Source: Silvimonas amylolytica
GTDB taxonomy: Bacteria > Pseudomonadota > Gammaproteobacteria > Burkholderiales > Chitinibacteraceae
Assembly: GCF_014645555.1 (NCBI RefSeq)
Contig: NZ_BMLY01000002.1
Location: 489,109-553,108, forward strand
Reading direction: 5' to 3'
Length of the DNA: 64,000 nucleotides
Shown: in pieces, positions 18,592-27,805 of the stretch
How positions within the stretch are numbered: position 1 is the stretch's first letter
Layout of the letters: each line of letters opens with the position of its first letter
The notes under the pieces: generated by a model
What the model saw: the letters and a program-made list of their open reading frames with translations, nothing else
What the model was told of the DNA's origin: nothing
Databases searched by the model: none
Translations under genes and position numbers: made by a program

Positions 18592-18719
18592 GTAGGGTGG
18601 ATTCGTGCCCCTTGGGGGGGGCCCACAAAGCCGTTGTCAGGTACTAGTGACAGTGGCAGTGGGGCAGCAATCCACCATTGCAACGGTGGATTGTCGCTAC
18701 CGCTCCGAATCCACCCTAC
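18592..18719. repeat. 128-bp MITE-like element
   Basis: Perfect 14-bp terminal inverted repeats GTAGGGTGGATTCG (18592-18605) and its complement (18706-18719), with an inner hairpin CAATCCACC/GGTGGATTG at 18668-18693. No open frame. The right half is repeated at 9000-9033. It sits between sbp and cysT inside an operon. Confidence 0.8.
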
Positions 18720-18729
18720 GCGTGACGTA

Positions 18730-19740
18730 TTACTTCTTGGCAACCGATGCGGCGATCTTGTCGTACACACCGCCATCCGCAAAATACTTGGCCTGGGCCG
18801 CTTGCCAGCCGCCAAAGTCGTTGATACCAAACAGCTTCACGTTCGGGAACTGGCTGGCATGCTTGGCAAACACGGCCTTGTCGCGCGGACGCAGATAATT
18901 GTCTGCCGCGATTTCCTGGGCTTCCGGGCTCCACAGCCAGGACAGATACTCTTGTGCAGCTTTGCGGGTGCCTTTCTTGTCGACCACCTTGTCTACGAGG
19001 GCCACCGGCGGCTCGGCTTCGATCGACACCGACGGGTACACCACATCAAAGTTACCGCGACCAAATTCGCGGGCGATCATTTCGGCTTCGTTTTCAAACG
19101 TCACCAGCACATCGCCAATACCGCGTTGCATAAAGGTGGTGGTCGCGCCCCGGCCACCGGCTTCCAGCACCGGCACATTCTTCAGAATGGATGCCTCAAA
19201 ATCAGCAGCCTTTTGCTCATTGCCGCCCGGCTGGCGCAGTGCATAGCCCCACGCGGCCAGGAAGGTATAACGGCCATTACCGGATGTTTTCGGGTTGGGG
19301 AAAATCACCTGCACGCCCGGCTTGGCCAGATCGTTCCAGTCCTTGATGCCCTTGGGGTTGCCCTTCTTGACGATCAGCACCTGCAAAGAGGTAAACGGCG
19401 CGGAGTTATCCGGCAGGCGCTTGGCCCAGTCCGGTGGCAACAGCTTGGCCTTGTCGGCAATCGCGTCGATGTCGTTGTGCTGGTTCATGGTCACCACATC
19501 GGCTTCCAGGCCATCAATCACCGAACGCGCCTGCTTGCTGGATGCGCCATGCGACATCTGGATCGTCGCCTTTTCCTTGAACTTGTCCTGATAGTGCTTC
19601 TGGAACGCCGGGTTGTAATCCTTGTAGAAGTCACGCATCACGTCATAAGAAACGTTCAGCAAGGTGACATCGGCAAAGGCCGGCACGGTAATGGCCACGG
19701 CGACGGCGGCAACGATCAGGCGGGTGACAAGGCGGGACAT
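18730..19740 (-). CDS. sbp: Periplasmic sulfate-binding protein
   Basis: The periplasmic receptor that gives sulfate to CysTWA. The 336-residue protein has a signal peptide ending in VPAFA and the family sequence LLNVSYDVMRDFYKDYN. Further markers are SHGASSKQARSVIDGLEADVVTMNQ, which makes sulfate contacts, and NPKTSGNGRYTFLAAWGYAL. It is the first gene of the sulfate operon on the minus strand, following the molbindin gene. About 45 bases upstream of its start is GGAATATAA, also found upstream of the molbindin gene. Sbp and CysP are close paralogues; sulfate rather than thiosulfate preference is an inference from the sequence start. Confidence 0.93.
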   Translation of the reverse strand: MSRLVTRLIVAAVAVAITVPAFADVTLLNVSYDVMRDFYKDYNPAFQKHYQDKFKEKATIQMSHGASSKQARSVIDGLEADVVTMNQHNDIDAIADKAKLLPPDWAKRLPDNSAPFTSLQVLIVKKGNPKGIKDWNDLAKPGVQVIFPNPKTSGNGRYTFLAAWGYALRQPGGNEQKAADFEASILKNVPVLEAGGRGATTTFMQRGIGDVLVTFENEAEMIAREFGRGNFDVVYPSVSIEAEPPVALVDKVVDKKGTRKAAQEYLSWLWSPEAQEIAADNYLRPRDKAVFAKHASQFPNVKLFGINDFGGWQAAQAKYFADGGVYDKIAASVAKK

Positions 19741-19785
19741 GAAAAACCTCTGGGTATGATATTTGAGAAGAATTCTCTCCGATTC

Positions 19786-19794
19786 TTATATTCC
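19786..19794 (-). promoter_or_regulatory. AT-rich motif upstream of sbp
   Basis: GGAATATAA on the minus strand, 46 bases before sbp. The same nonamer occurs at 20271-20279 before the molbindin gene, and a looser version before ssuE. It may be a sulfur regulator site of CysB type or part of a core promoter; this is not proven. Confidence 0.35.
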
Positions 19795-19883
19795 CACAAA
19801 GGCTGATTTGCTACTTGTATATATCTGGTTGCAGAAAAGCCAACAATGGCGCGGGTTTCGGGGTTTTTGTGGCGATCAGCTTG

Positions 19884-19923
19884 CAAAACAAACAGGGCGC
19901 TAATAGCGCCCTGTTTGTTTTCT
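19884..19923 (-). terminator. Terminator after the molbindin gene
   Basis: AAACAAACAGGGCGCTA and TAGCGCCCTGTTTGTTT form a long perfect stem, followed on the minus strand by TTTTG. It lies 17 bases after the stop codon of the molbindin gene and separates it from sbp. Confidence 0.85.
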
Positions 19924-19939
19924 CAAACCGGAAAAGCAA

Positions 19940-20155
19940 TTACAACGTGGCAATCGACACCTCGGTCGACTTCACGAAGGCGATCACTTCGCTGCCTGGC
20001 TTGAGGCCCAGTTCCTTGACGGAACGGGTGGTGATCACGGAGGTGACGATGCCGGATGGGGTGGTGACGTCGACTTCAGACAGTACCGGGCCTTCAATAA
20101 TTTCTTTGATGGTGCCGCGGAACTGGTTACGAACGTTGATTTGCTGGATGGCCAT
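19940..20155 (-). CDS. Molbindin (Mop/TOBE domain protein)
   Basis: A 71-residue single Mop domain protein. Such molbindins bind molybdate or tungstate in the cytoplasm as hexamers and may store or buffer the oxyanion. The sequence fits the family: IQQINVRNQFRGTIKEIIEG, then VLSEVDVTTPSGIVTSVITTRSV and GSEVIAFVKSTEVSIA. The ATG at 20155 follows GGAGC; an upstream TTG-type start would give only five more residues. It is placed between the sulfonate (ssu) and sulfate (sbp-cys) genes and has its own terminator. Whether the ligand here is molybdate or another oxyanion is not visible. Confidence 0.88.
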   Translation of the reverse strand: MAIQQINVRNQFRGTIKEIIEGPVLSEVDVTTPSGIVTSVITTRSVKELGLKPGSEVIAFVKSTEVSIATL

Positions 20156-20270
20156 GGTGTAGTGCTCCAATGAAATGTTGTCGTGTGCCGGTGAGGCCGG
20201 GTGTTTTCAGGTGATGACAGACTCAGCGTATCAGCAGCTTTTTATACATCAAAGTAATTTGATATTTGTT

Positions 20271-20279
20271 TTATATTCC
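20271..20279 (-). promoter_or_regulatory. AT-rich motif upstream of the molbindin gene
   Basis: GGAATATAA on the minus strand 116 bases before the molbindin start, identical to the site before sbp. The surrounding 60 bases are unusually AT-rich (ACAAATATCAAATTACTTTG). Confidence 0.3.
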
Positions 20280-20288
20280 ATTGTGTAA

Positions 20289-21116
20289 TTAAAGAGCCCA
20301 GCGTAATGCCGCTGGCACAACGGGTTCTAAGGCCAGGGGCGGGGCAGGTTCTTCGCTATGGCCCGGTAGTGCCAGCACACGGTTGAGAATGCGTTCTTCC
20401 AGGGCCGCAAAGGCGGCTGTGCCGCGAGCGCGCGGACGGGGCAGATCAATGGCTTGATCAAGACCAATGCGGCCTTCCTCAATCAGGATGACCCGGTCGG
20501 CCAGTGCCGCCGCTTCTTGAACGTCATGCGTGACCAGTAACACGGTAAAGCCGTGGTGCTGCCATAGACGTTCAATGAGCTGATGCATTTCGATGCGGGT
20601 TAGCGCATCCAGTGCGCCTAGTGGCTCATCCAGCAGCAGCAAGCGTGGGCGGTGGATCAGCGCACGTGCCAGCGCAACACGCTGGCGCTGTCCGCCGGAA
20701 AGCTGGGCGGGCCACTTGTCAGCATGTTCAGTCAGGCCCACTTCGGCCAGCGCTTCTTGCGCCCTGCTTTGCCAGTCTCCTGACAAACCCAGGCCTACGT
20801 TTTGCAGGACCGTTTTCCAGGGCAACAGCCGAGCGTCCTGGAACATCAGCCGGGTATCTTGCTGCAGGTTGATATGAGGTTTGCCATCGGCCGCAATTGC
20901 GCCTGCACTGGCTGTATCGAGCCCGGCAATCAGCCGGAGCAATGTGGATTTACCGCAGCCGGAACGGCCGACCAGGGCGACGAATTCGCCGGCATGCAAG
21001 GTCAGGTCCAGTTCATGCAGCACAATCTTGCTGTCATAGCGTTTGCCGACACCGGTCAGTTGCAGCGCCACGCCATTCACAGAAAAAGGGGCATTCATGG
21101 GGTTGCTCCGGTTCAT
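20289..21116 (-). CDS. ssuB: Aliphatic sulfonate ABC transporter ATPase
   Basis: SsuB drives alkanesulfonate uptake with SsuC and SsuA. The 275-residue protein shows Walker [15 protein letters not shown], signature [15 protein letters not shown], Walker [13 protein letters not shown] and [14 protein letters not shown]. The absence of a C-terminal regulatory domain separates it from CysA and fits the nitrate/sulfonate/taurine subgroup. It is the last gene of the ssu group; its start codon directly follows the ssuC stop, so the two are probably coupled in translation. Confidence 0.93.
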   Translation of the reverse strand: MNRSNPMNAPFSVNGVALQLTGVGKRYDSKIVLHELDLTLHAGEFVALVGRSGCGKSTLLRLIAGLDTASAGAIAADGKPHINLQQDTRLMFQDARLLPWKTVLQNVGLGLSGDWQSRAQEALAEVGLTEHADKWPAQLSGGQRQRVALARALIHRPRLLLLDEPLGALDALTRIEMHQLIERLWQHHGFTVLLVTHDVQEAAALADRVILIEEGRIGLDQAIDLPRPRARGTAAFAALEERILNRVLALPGHSEEPAPPLALEPVVPAALRWAL

Positions 21117-21896
21117 TTATTGATAGGCCGGATGCCAGCGCAGCCAGCGGCGCTCCAGCAGGCGCGCAACGGCATCACTGGCTTTGCCCAGCAGGGCATA
21201 CAGCAAGATCGACAGCACAACGACATCGGTCTGCAGAAACTCCCGCGCGTTGGTGGCGAGGTAGCCAATGCCGGTACTGGCTGAGATGGTTTCGGCCACG
21301 ATCAGCAAAATCCACGCGAAGCCGAGTGCAAAACGTACGCCGACAAGAATGGAGGGCAATGCCCCTGGCAGGATGACATCGCGAAACAGCGGCCAGCCTT
21401 TGAGACCGTAGCTGCGGGCCATCTCCACCAGGCCGGTGTCGACCGAGCGAATACCGTGGTAGGTGTTGATGTACACCGGAAAAAGCGTGCCAAAGGCCAC
21501 CAGAAAGAGCTTGGCGCTCTCATCAATGCCAAACCACAGGATGACCAGCGGGATCAGTGCCAGCGGCGGAATGGTGCGGATCATCTGAACGGTGCTATCC
21601 AGCAGCAACTCACCGCGGCGAGACAAACCGGTGATCAAGCCCAGCGCCAGGCCAATACCCCCACCGATGGCAAAGCCGATCATGGCGCGGACAAAGCTGA
21701 TTTTCAGATGCAGCCAGAGTTGGCCGGAGGCGGCGAGATCCTTGCCTGCCTTGAGGACGGCCAGTGGCGATGGCATGACGCGGTTGTCGATTTCGCCCGC
21801 GCTGGCGGCAGCTTGCCAGGCCAGGATGATCAAAAGGGGCACCAGCCAGGGCAGGAGCGTGTTGGTGAGGTGTCGACTGGATGATTTGCTCGACAT
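21117..21896 (-). CDS. ssuC: Aliphatic sulfonate ABC transporter permease
   Basis: SsuC is the membrane subunit of the sulfonate importer. The 259-residue protein has about six predicted spans, beginning with LLPWLVPLLIILAWQAAASAG, and the docking loop MARSYGLKGWPLFRDVILPG. ALPSILVGVRFALGFAWILL after the loop is a strong marker for SsuC/TauC/NrtB permeases. It lies 87 bases downstream of ssuD and joins ssuB without a gap. No unusual features. Confidence 0.94.
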   Translation of the reverse strand: MSSKSSSRHLTNTLLPWLVPLLIILAWQAAASAGEIDNRVMPSPLAVLKAGKDLAASGQLWLHLKISFVRAMIGFAIGGGIGLALGLITGLSRRGELLLDSTVQMIRTIPPLALIPLVILWFGIDESAKLFLVAFGTLFPVYINTYHGIRSVDTGLVEMARSYGLKGWPLFRDVILPGALPSILVGVRFALGFAWILLIVAETISASTGIGYLATNAREFLQTDVVVLSILLYALLGKASDAVARLLERRWLRWHPAYQ

Positions 21897-21983
21897 GGGG
21901 TCACTCCGTCGATGTGTTCATTTGATTCTTGCTGCGTGCCAGACATGGAGGCCGGGGCCATGTGGGCCCCGGCTACCATGACG

Positions 21984-23138
21984 TCAACTGGCCGCCACCT
22001 TCACCGACGGCGGCAGATCATTGGCCACGATCTCGCCAAACGGCCCAGTCAAATTCGCCTTCACGGGCGCACGGGTTTGTTCGGACAGGGGTAACAACGG
22101 GAAGACCAGTTCTGCAAAGCGATAGGCTTCTTCCAGATGCGGGTAGCCGCTGAAGATGAAGCTTTCAATGCCCAGATCCGCGTATTCCTTGATCCGCGCG
22201 GCGACTTCTTCCGGGCTGCCGACCAGTGCGGTACCCGCCCCGCCCCGTACCAGACCAACGCCTGCCCACAAATTGGGCGAGACTTCCAGCTTGTCGCGGC
22301 GGCCCCCATGCAGGGCGGCCATGCGTTGCTGGCCCACCGAATCAAACCGTGAGAACGCTTTTTGCGCTGCGGCGATCGTGTCGTCGGTGACGTGGCTGAT
22401 CAATTCATCCGCAGCGGCCCAGGCGGCTTCAGAGGTCTCCCGCACGATCACATGCAGCCGGATGCCGAACTTCACGGTACGGCCCAGTTTTTGGGCCTTT
22501 TCACGCACCACAGCGATCTTCTCGGCCACGGCAGCGGGCGGTTCGCCCCAGGTCAGGTAGACATCGACCTGCTCGGCGGCAAGGTCTACGGCGGCGTCAG
22601 ACGAGCCACCAAAATATAGCGGTGGATAAGGCGTTTGCACCGGCGGGTAGAGCGTTTTGGCGCCCTGGACTTTCAGGTGCTTGCCGTCGAAATCAACGGA
22701 TTCGCCTTCCAGCACGCCGCGCCAGATCTTCAAAAACTCGTCGGTGACTTCATAGCGTTCGTTGTGATCCAGCCAGATGCCATCGCCGGCCTGCTCGTCT
22801 GGATCACCGCCCGTCACCACATTGATGAGCACGCGGCCGTTGGAGATGCGATCCAGCGTGGCAGCCATGCGCGCCGATACGGTAGGAGAGATGATCCCGG
22901 GACGAATCGCGACCAGATAACGCAGGCGCTCTGTCAGCGGCGCCAGACTGCTGGCGACAACCCAGGCATCCTCGCATGAGCGACCGGTCGGGATCAGCAC
23001 GCCGTAATAGCCCAGTTCGTCGGCGGCCTGGGCAATTTGCTTGAGGTAATGGTGATTGACGCTGCGTGCGCCGTGGCCGGTGCCCAGGTAGCGGCCATCG
23101 CCATGGGTGGGCAGAAACCAGAAGACGTTCAAACTCAT
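21984..23138 (-). CDS. ssuD: FMNH2-dependent alkanesulfonate monooxygenase
   Basis: SsuD cleaves alkanesulfonates to aldehyde and sulfite with FMNH2 and oxygen, freeing sulfur for growth. The 384-residue protein is a bacterial luciferase-like TIM barrel close to the E. coli enzyme in length. Visible family segments are [16 protein letters not shown] at the start, [35 protein letters not shown] and [12 protein letters not shown]. The ATG at 23138 is preceded by AAGGA and gives the conserved N-terminus; the longer frame upstream would add unrelated residues. SsuE in the same operon can supply FMNH2. Confidence 0.97.
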   Translation of the reverse strand: MSLNVFWFLPTHGDGRYLGTGHGARSVNHHYLKQIAQAADELGYYGVLIPTGRSCEDAWVVASSLAPLTERLRYLVAIRPGIISPTVSARMAATLDRISNGRVLINVVTGGDPDEQAGDGIWLDHNERYEVTDEFLKIWRGVLEGESVDFDGKHLKVQGAKTLYPPVQTPYPPLYFGGSSDAAVDLAAEQVDVYLTWGEPPAAVAEKIAVVREKAQKLGRTVKFGIRLHVIVRETSEAAWAAADELISHVTDDTIAAAQKAFSRFDSVGQQRMAALHGGRRDKLEVSPNLWAGVGLVRGGAGTALVGSPEEVAARIKEYADLGIESFIFSGYPHLEEAYRFAELVFPLLPLSEQTRAPVKANLTGPFGEIVANDLPPSVKVAAS

Positions 23139-23169
23139 GATGTGTTCCTTGTGGGTATCCAGGGGGCGG

Positions 23170-24102
23170 TCAGTGGCGCACCACAATGTCTGCCACGTTG
23201 ACGGGGTGCGGAATCAACCCTTCCGTGGCAAAGCGGTCGGCCAGTTTTTGTTGTTCTGCAATAGTTTTGTCGTCCAGCCAGCGCACGCGGTAATCCGGGT
23301 GGCGGGCCAGCACCTGTTCAAAGGTCGATTGATCCAGACCGACATATGCCGACAGCAAATGGGCCGCTTCGGCGTTGTGCTGTGCGATGAAATCGTTGTT
23401 GTGAGTCAGCGCGTCGAACACGGCGTCGAGCAGTGCTTTGTTCTTTTGCGCGAAATCACGGCTGGCCAGATAGAACGTCTGATTGCTGGTCAGGCCTTCA
23501 CCACTGGCCAGCACCCGCACCGCGCCGGTTTTCTCGGCGGCGGCAAAGTACGGGTCCCAGATCGCCCAAGCATCGACTGCACCACGTTCAAACGCTGCAC
23601 GGGCATCGGCCGGGGCGAGGTAAGCGGGCTGGATGTCATCCCACTTCAGCCCGGCTTTATCCAGCGCCCGTAGCAACAAGGCGTGAGAGCTGGAACCCTT
23701 TTGCAGGGCGATGCGCCGGCCTTTGAGATCTGCCAGCTGTTTGATTGCAGATGATCTGGGCACCAGAATCGCTGCCGCTTGCGGTTTGGCCGGCTCATAA
23801 CCCACGTAGACCAGCTTGCTGCCGGCAGCTTGCGAGAACAGCGGCGGCGTGTCGCCCGTCATGCCAAAGTCGACCGAGCCGGCGTTGAGCGCCTCCAGCA
23901 ACTGCGGGCCAGCGGGGAATTCCACCCATTTCACGGTCAAGCCTGGTTTTTGTTCCAGCACGCCACGGCTTTTGAGCACGATCAGGTTGAAAGAACTTTT
24001 CTGGTAGCCGATGCGTAGCTCCTCCGCCCGCGCCGGCAAAGCGGCCACGAGCGTGAGGGTTGCGATCACCAGCCAGCGGCCAGGTTGGGTCAACAGGGTC
24101 AT
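23170..24102 (-). CDS. ssuA: Sulfonate-binding protein SsuA, paralogue 1
   Basis: A 310-residue periplasmic receptor of the SsuA/TauA/NrtA group. It has a signal peptide ([15 protein letters not shown]) and family segments [37 protein letters not shown] and [20 protein letters not shown]. It lies 13 bases downstream of a second ssuA gene, with which it shares most of these segments. The ligand-pocket part differs ([12 protein letters not shown] against GEAPPVFAQAAG), so the two may prefer different sulfonates. It is directly upstream of ssuD. Confidence 0.92.
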   Translation of the reverse strand: MTLLTQPGRWLVIATLTLVAALPARAEELRIGYQKSSFNLIVLKSRGVLEQKPGLTVKWVEFPAGPQLLEALNAGSVDFGMTGDTPPLFSQAAGSKLVYVGYEPAKPQAAAILVPRSSAIKQLADLKGRRIALQKGSSSHALLLRALDKAGLKWDDIQPAYLAPADARAAFERGAVDAWAIWDPYFAAAEKTGAVRVLASGEGLTSNQTFYLASRDFAQKNKALLDAVFDALTHNNDFIAQHNAEAAHLLSAYVGLDQSTFEQVLARHPDYRVRWLDDKTIAEQQKLADRFATEGLIPHPVNVADIVVRH

Positions 24103-24115
24103 GGGCCGGTTCTTC

Positions 24116-25048
24116 TTACTTGATCAGCGCGTCTTGTACCTTCACCGCCACCGGGATCAACCCCAGATCGTGGAAGGTGTCGGCGATTTTTTGCTGCTGG
24201 CCAGCCACTTGCGGGGTGATGGGTTGCAGACCCATGGTGTTACGCGGCAAGGTGGCGTTGACCACTTCGACGGGCAAGCCAATCTGTCCGGCCAGTTCTT
24301 TGGCGGCTTCAGCGTTGTTGGCATTAGCCCATTGGTCCGTCGTTTGCAGTTCAGCCAGCAGCGTTTTGGTAATGCCAGGCTGGGCGGTGATGAATTTGCG
24401 CGCCGCCAGGATGAACTGATAGTTGTTCACCAGACCCTTGCCATCACGCAGCGTGCGCACCGGCAACTGGGCTTCTGCAGCAGCCAGATAGGGGTCCCAG
24501 ATTACCCAGGCATCGACTGCGCCTTTGGCAAAAGCAGCGCGCGCATCGGCGGGCGGCAGGTACACGGTCTGGATGTCAGACGGTTTCAGGCCGGCTTCTT
24601 CCAGGGCGCGCACCAGCAGGTAATGCACGTTGGAACCCTTGTTCAGCGCCACCTTTTTGCCCTTCAAATCCTTGACTGATTTGATGGCGGAGTCTTTGGG
24701 CACCAGGATGGCTTCGGCCGTCGGTGCGGGCGGCTCATAGGCCACGTAGACCAGTTGCGCGCCAGCGGCCTGGGCAAAGACCGGCGGGGCCTCGCCCGTC
24801 AGGCCGAAATCCACTGCGCCCACGTTCAAGGCTTCCAGCAATTGTGGGCCGCCCGGGAACTCCGTCCAGGTGACTTTCCAGCCTTGGCTTTCCAGTTTTT
24901 TCTCCAGCGTGCCACGCGCTTTCAAGAGCGTGAACACACCGTATTTCTGATAACCAATGCGCAAGGTCTGGTCGGCCGCCTGGGCGGGGCTGGTGAGGGC
25001 CAGGCCCAGCACCAGTGGTGCGAGGACGGCAAAGAGTTTGCGTAGCAT
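24116..25048 (-). CDS. ssuA: Sulfonate-binding protein SsuA, paralogue 2
   Basis: A second 310-residue SsuA-type receptor. The ATG at 25048 gives a clean signal peptide (MLRKLFAVLAPLVLGLAL ending in PAQA) and is preceded by GGAG; the longer TTG-initiated frame is not needed. Mature segments [38 protein letters not shown] and DARAAFAKGAVDAWVIWDPY match canonical SsuA. It is separated from ssuE by the 115-bp hairpin element copy B. Having two tandem receptors for one permease is less common than the ssuEADCB order of E. coli. Confidence 0.92.
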   Translation of the reverse strand: MLRKLFAVLAPLVLGLALTSPAQAADQTLRIGYQKYGVFTLLKARGTLEKKLESQGWKVTWTEFPGGPQLLEALNVGAVDFGLTGEAPPVFAQAAGAQLVYVAYEPPAPTAEAILVPKDSAIKSVKDLKGKKVALNKGSNVHYLLVRALEEAGLKPSDIQTVYLPPADARAAFAKGAVDAWVIWDPYLAAAEAQLPVRTLRDGKGLVNNYQFILAARKFITAQPGITKTLLAELQTTDQWANANNAEAAKELAGQIGLPVEVVNATLPRNTMGLQPITPQVAGQQQKIADTFHDLGLIPVAVKVQDALIK

Positions 25049-25084
25049 GTGTTTCTCCGGAGCGTTGATGTTGTTGGTTTTCAA

Positions 25085-25199
25085 GAGCGGCTAACAAAAC
25101 CCTGCACGACTGCGTTGTGCTCACTTGCCGTACTAACTCGTACTGTCTTCGTTTCGCACGCCTTGTCGGCACCGCTACGCTGGGTTTTGTTAGCCACTC
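25085..25199. repeat. 115-bp hairpin element, copy B
   Basis: The element lies between ssuE and the first ssuA gene. Ends are GAGCGGCTAACAAAACCC and GGGTTTTGTTAGCCACTC, core CGTACTAACTCGTACTG at 25129-25145. It matches copy A at 10841-10953 along its length with paired changes in the arms. It holds no gene and must be transcribed with the ssu operon if ssuE is cotranscribed. Confidence 0.85.
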
Positions 25200-25214
25200 T
25201 TATCATTGGGGGTG

Positions 25215-25808
25215 TTACAGGCTGACCCGGCCCAGGCGCAGTTGCGCATGCAGGGTGTCCGGGTCGAGCTGGACGTGGCCGGGGTTGGGCAGATGGGCAA
25301 TGAAGCGGGCTAGCGCCACATGCAGGCGATCGTCGATCTCGGGCGAGAGCTGCAGAATGTCGCCTTCCCAGGTCAGTTCTTTGTCGGTGGCGTAGATGCC
25401 ACCGAGCACATGGCGTGCTTTCAGTGCGGTCAGTACCGGTTGGAGGGCGTAATCCACCGCCAGCATATGCGCCGGGCTACCGCCCGTGGCCAGTGGCAAG
25501 ACCACGTGGTGTGCCAAGGCACGTTCTGGCAAAACGTCCAGGACGACTTTGAGCGCACCGCTATAGGCTGCCTTGTAAACCGGCGTGCTGACCAGGACGC
25601 CATCGGCACCGGCAATCGCGTCTTGCAGGCGGGCAATGCTGGGGTGATCAAACTGCGCGTAGAGCAGTGCGTCCGGCGGGAAATCGGACAACGAAAACGA
25701 CTGGATGGTGATGCCTTGTTGTACCAGCACCTGAGCGGCGCGGTTCAACAGCCCCTGGGAACGGGAGCGCGCACTGGGACTACCGGAAAGAGTCACGACT
25801 ACGGGCAT
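25215..25808 (-). CDS. ssuE: NADPH-dependent FMN reductase SsuE
   Basis: SsuE reduces FMN with NADPH and hands FMNH2 to SsuD. The 197-residue flavodoxin-like protein begins with VVTLSGSPSARSRSQGLL, where the loop binds the FMN phosphate, and continues with DGVLVSTPVYKAAYSGALK, a hallmark of the family. VVLPLATGGSPAHMLAVDYAL follows. It is the first gene of the ssu operon; AAAAGGAATTTAA precedes the ATG. The upstream 180 bases are AT-rich, as expected for a regulated sulfur-starvation promoter, and contain GAATAAAAAGAA and GAAATAAGA. Confidence 0.94.
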   Translation of the reverse strand: MPVVVTLSGSPSARSRSQGLLNRAAQVLVQQGITIQSFSLSDFPPDALLYAQFDHPSIARLQDAIAGADGVLVSTPVYKAAYSGALKVVLDVLPERALAHHVVLPLATGGSPAHMLAVDYALQPVLTALKARHVLGGIYATDKELTWEGDILQLSPEIDDRLHVALARFIAHLPNPGHVQLDPDTLHAQLRLGRVSL

Positions 25809-25987
25809 TTAAATTCCTTTTCGAGCTATCAAGTTGGTTTGATCTGTCGAATTGGGAATTTAAAGTGCGAGTCTTATTTCTACAAAGACTTTTGGATGTT
25901 CTTTTTATTCTATAAAGAGATAAGATGACGTATGGTTATATCAACATGCGCCACAAACCCTCGTCGGTGTGCGGCGCTGCTGATCAA

Positions 25988-26443
25988 TCAAGCCGGTTGA
26001 TGCTTCAGGGCATCAAGTTCCTGTTGGGCACGGTTGAGGTCCGTGCGGGCTTCGGCAACATCGTCTTGCGCATCCATGACCTTGCCTTGCAGTTTGCGGA
26101 CCTGGCGTTCATCACCCGCAGCGCGGGCTTGGTCCAGATCGCGTTGATACCGTGCCAGTTCTTGTTGCTCTTCGGAGAGTTCGCGCTGGTTCTCAGCCAC
26201 TTTGCGCTGCAGTTTGTCCAGTTTTTGGGCACGCTCTGCCGCGATGCGCTCAGGCGTGCAATAACGGTTCACTTGATCAAGCGCGGTACGCAGGCCGGCC
26301 GCCTGCTGGGTGTTGTGGTGCGCTTGGGCATAGCGCAGTTGCTGGTTGATGTGTTGCTGGCGTTCCAGACAACTGTCATCTGCCATGGCCAGCGGGCTGA
26401 ACGCCACGCTGGCGAAGAGGGTGGTCGCAAGTTGTTTTTTCAT
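25988..26443 (-). CDS. DUF1090 periplasmic coiled-coil protein
   Basis: A 151-residue protein with a signal peptide (MKKQLATTLFASVAFSPLAMA) and a long charged helix. It fits DUF1090, the family of E. coli YqjC: one cysteine near the start (SCLERQQHINQQLRYAQAH), one at NRYCTPERI, and then a coiled coil (QRKVAENQRELSEEQQELAR). The function of the family is unknown. It stands alone between the ssu operon and the fluoride antiporter gene, both on the same strand, and no terminator of its own was seen. Confidence 0.82.
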   Translation of the reverse strand: MKKQLATTLFASVAFSPLAMADDSCLERQQHINQQLRYAQAHHNTQQAAGLRTALDQVNRYCTPERIAAERAQKLDKLQRKVAENQRELSEEQQELARYQRDLDQARAAGDERQVRKLQGKVMDAQDDVAEARTDLNRAQQELDALKHQPA

Positions 26444-26534
26444 GGTGTCCTGACGGTGTCAAAAGTGGGCGCCGTTCGCAAAATGTTGGCGCGATGATTT
26501 GAAAGTCCGTCAGGAGCACGCGGTGTTCCCGTAG

Positions 26535-27800
26535 TTATTTACTTTCGGCAATAGTGTGATGTCGCCGCCATTTGCCTTCGCCGGGCCGCTGCGCCTTGTA
26601 GATGCCGGTATTGCCGGAAAACAGCCAGGCCATCACGCAGGCACCTGCTGCATAGACGCCGATCTCGCCACCAAAGAGTTCGACCGCCATGACCGCCGAG
26701 GCGATGGGCGTATTGGCCGCACCGGCAAACACCGCCACCAGGCCCAGCGCGGCAAACAGGCCGATCGGCATATGCAGCAACGGCGCAATCACGTTGCCTA
26801 ACGTCGCGCCGACATAGAACAACGGTGTGACCTCGCCGCCTTTAAAGCCACTGGCCAGTGACCAGACGGTCGCGGCACCCTTGGCCAGAAAGTCCCACGG
26901 CAACACCGGGTGCTGGAAGGCCTCCACAATCACCGGCACACCCAGACCCATATAACGTTCGGCATGCGTGATCCACATGACCAGCGCAAACACCGCGCCG
27001 CCACCCAGCGCGCGCAGCGGTGAATACGGGAAGACTTGCTTGAGGGCAGCAGTCAGCGCGTGAGTACTGCGGGCGAAAGCCATCCCGGCCAGGCCAAACA
27101 GCGCCCCGGCGATCAGCGTGGCGGCCATGTTCCAGACGGTTAATGCCGGAATCACGCCGGCCACATAGTGTGTGTGATGCGCCCCCCAGGCCAGACAGAT
27201 CTGGTCGGCGGCGACGGCAGCGATCAGACATGGGAACAACGCTTCATAACGCAAACGGCCAATAGCCAGGACTTCCAGTCCGAACAAGGCACCCGCCAGT
27301 GGCACGCCGAAAATGGATGCAAAACCGGCAGACAAACCACTCATCAACAGAATGCGGCGGTTTTCCGGGGTGAGTCTGAAGATACGGGTGAGTTGATCGG
27401 CCAGGGCGCCACCCATCTGAACCGCCGTACCTTCACGGCCAACAGAGGCCCCGACGAGATGCGAAACCAGCGTACCGCCCAGCACAAACGGTGCCATACG
27501 CAGCGGGATCATCTTGCGCGGATCGTGGATTTCATCAATCAGCAGATTGTTGCCGGCTTCAACGCTGGAACCATACTTGAGGTAGATCCAGGCCACTACG
27601 AAACCGGCCAGGGGCAAGAGCGCCAGTAACCACGGGTGGGCGAGACGCGTATTGGTGCATTGATCCAGCGCCCACAAAAAGAATGCGGAAGCGCTGCCGC
27701 TGAGTGCGCCGACGATCATGGCCATGCAAGTCCAGCTCACGCTGTAAAACACGAGACCGCGCAGCTCAAGGGCAAAATGGGTAAAGGGATGGTGTTTCAT
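26535..27800 (-). CDS. CLC-type fluoride/proton antiporter
   Basis: A 421-residue CLC-family membrane protein with about ten hydrophobic segments. The gating glutamate is in GREGTAVQMG, where Thr replaces the proline of chloride-type CLCs. The first selectivity region reads VEAGNNLLIDEIHDP instead of the GSGIP of chloride exchangers; both changes fit the CLC-F branch that exports fluoride in exchange for protons. The strongest support is the fluoride riboswitch in its leader. The ATG at 27800 is chosen; an in-frame TTG lies five codons upstream. The ATG follows closely after a hairpin that may hide its ribosome-binding site. Confidence 0.9.
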   Translation of the reverse strand: MKHHPFTHFALELRGLVFYSVSWTCMAMIVGALSGSASAFFLWALDQCTNTRLAHPWLLALLPLAGFVVAWIYLKYGSSVEAGNNLLIDEIHDPRKMIPLRMAPFVLGGTLVSHLVGASVGREGTAVQMGGALADQLTRIFRLTPENRRILLMSGLSAGFASIFGVPLAGALFGLEVLAIGRLRYEALFPCLIAAVAADQICLAWGAHHTHYVAGVIPALTVWNMAATLIAGALFGLAGMAFARSTHALTAALKQVFPYSPLRALGGGAVFALVMWITHAERYMGLGVPVIVEAFQHPVLPWDFLAKGAATVWSLASGFKGGEVTPLFYVGATLGNVIAPLLHMPIGLFAALGLVAVFAGAANTPIASAVMAVELFGGEIGVYAAGACVMAWLFSGNTGIYKAQRPGEGKWRRHHTIAESK

Positions 27801-27805
27801 CAGAG

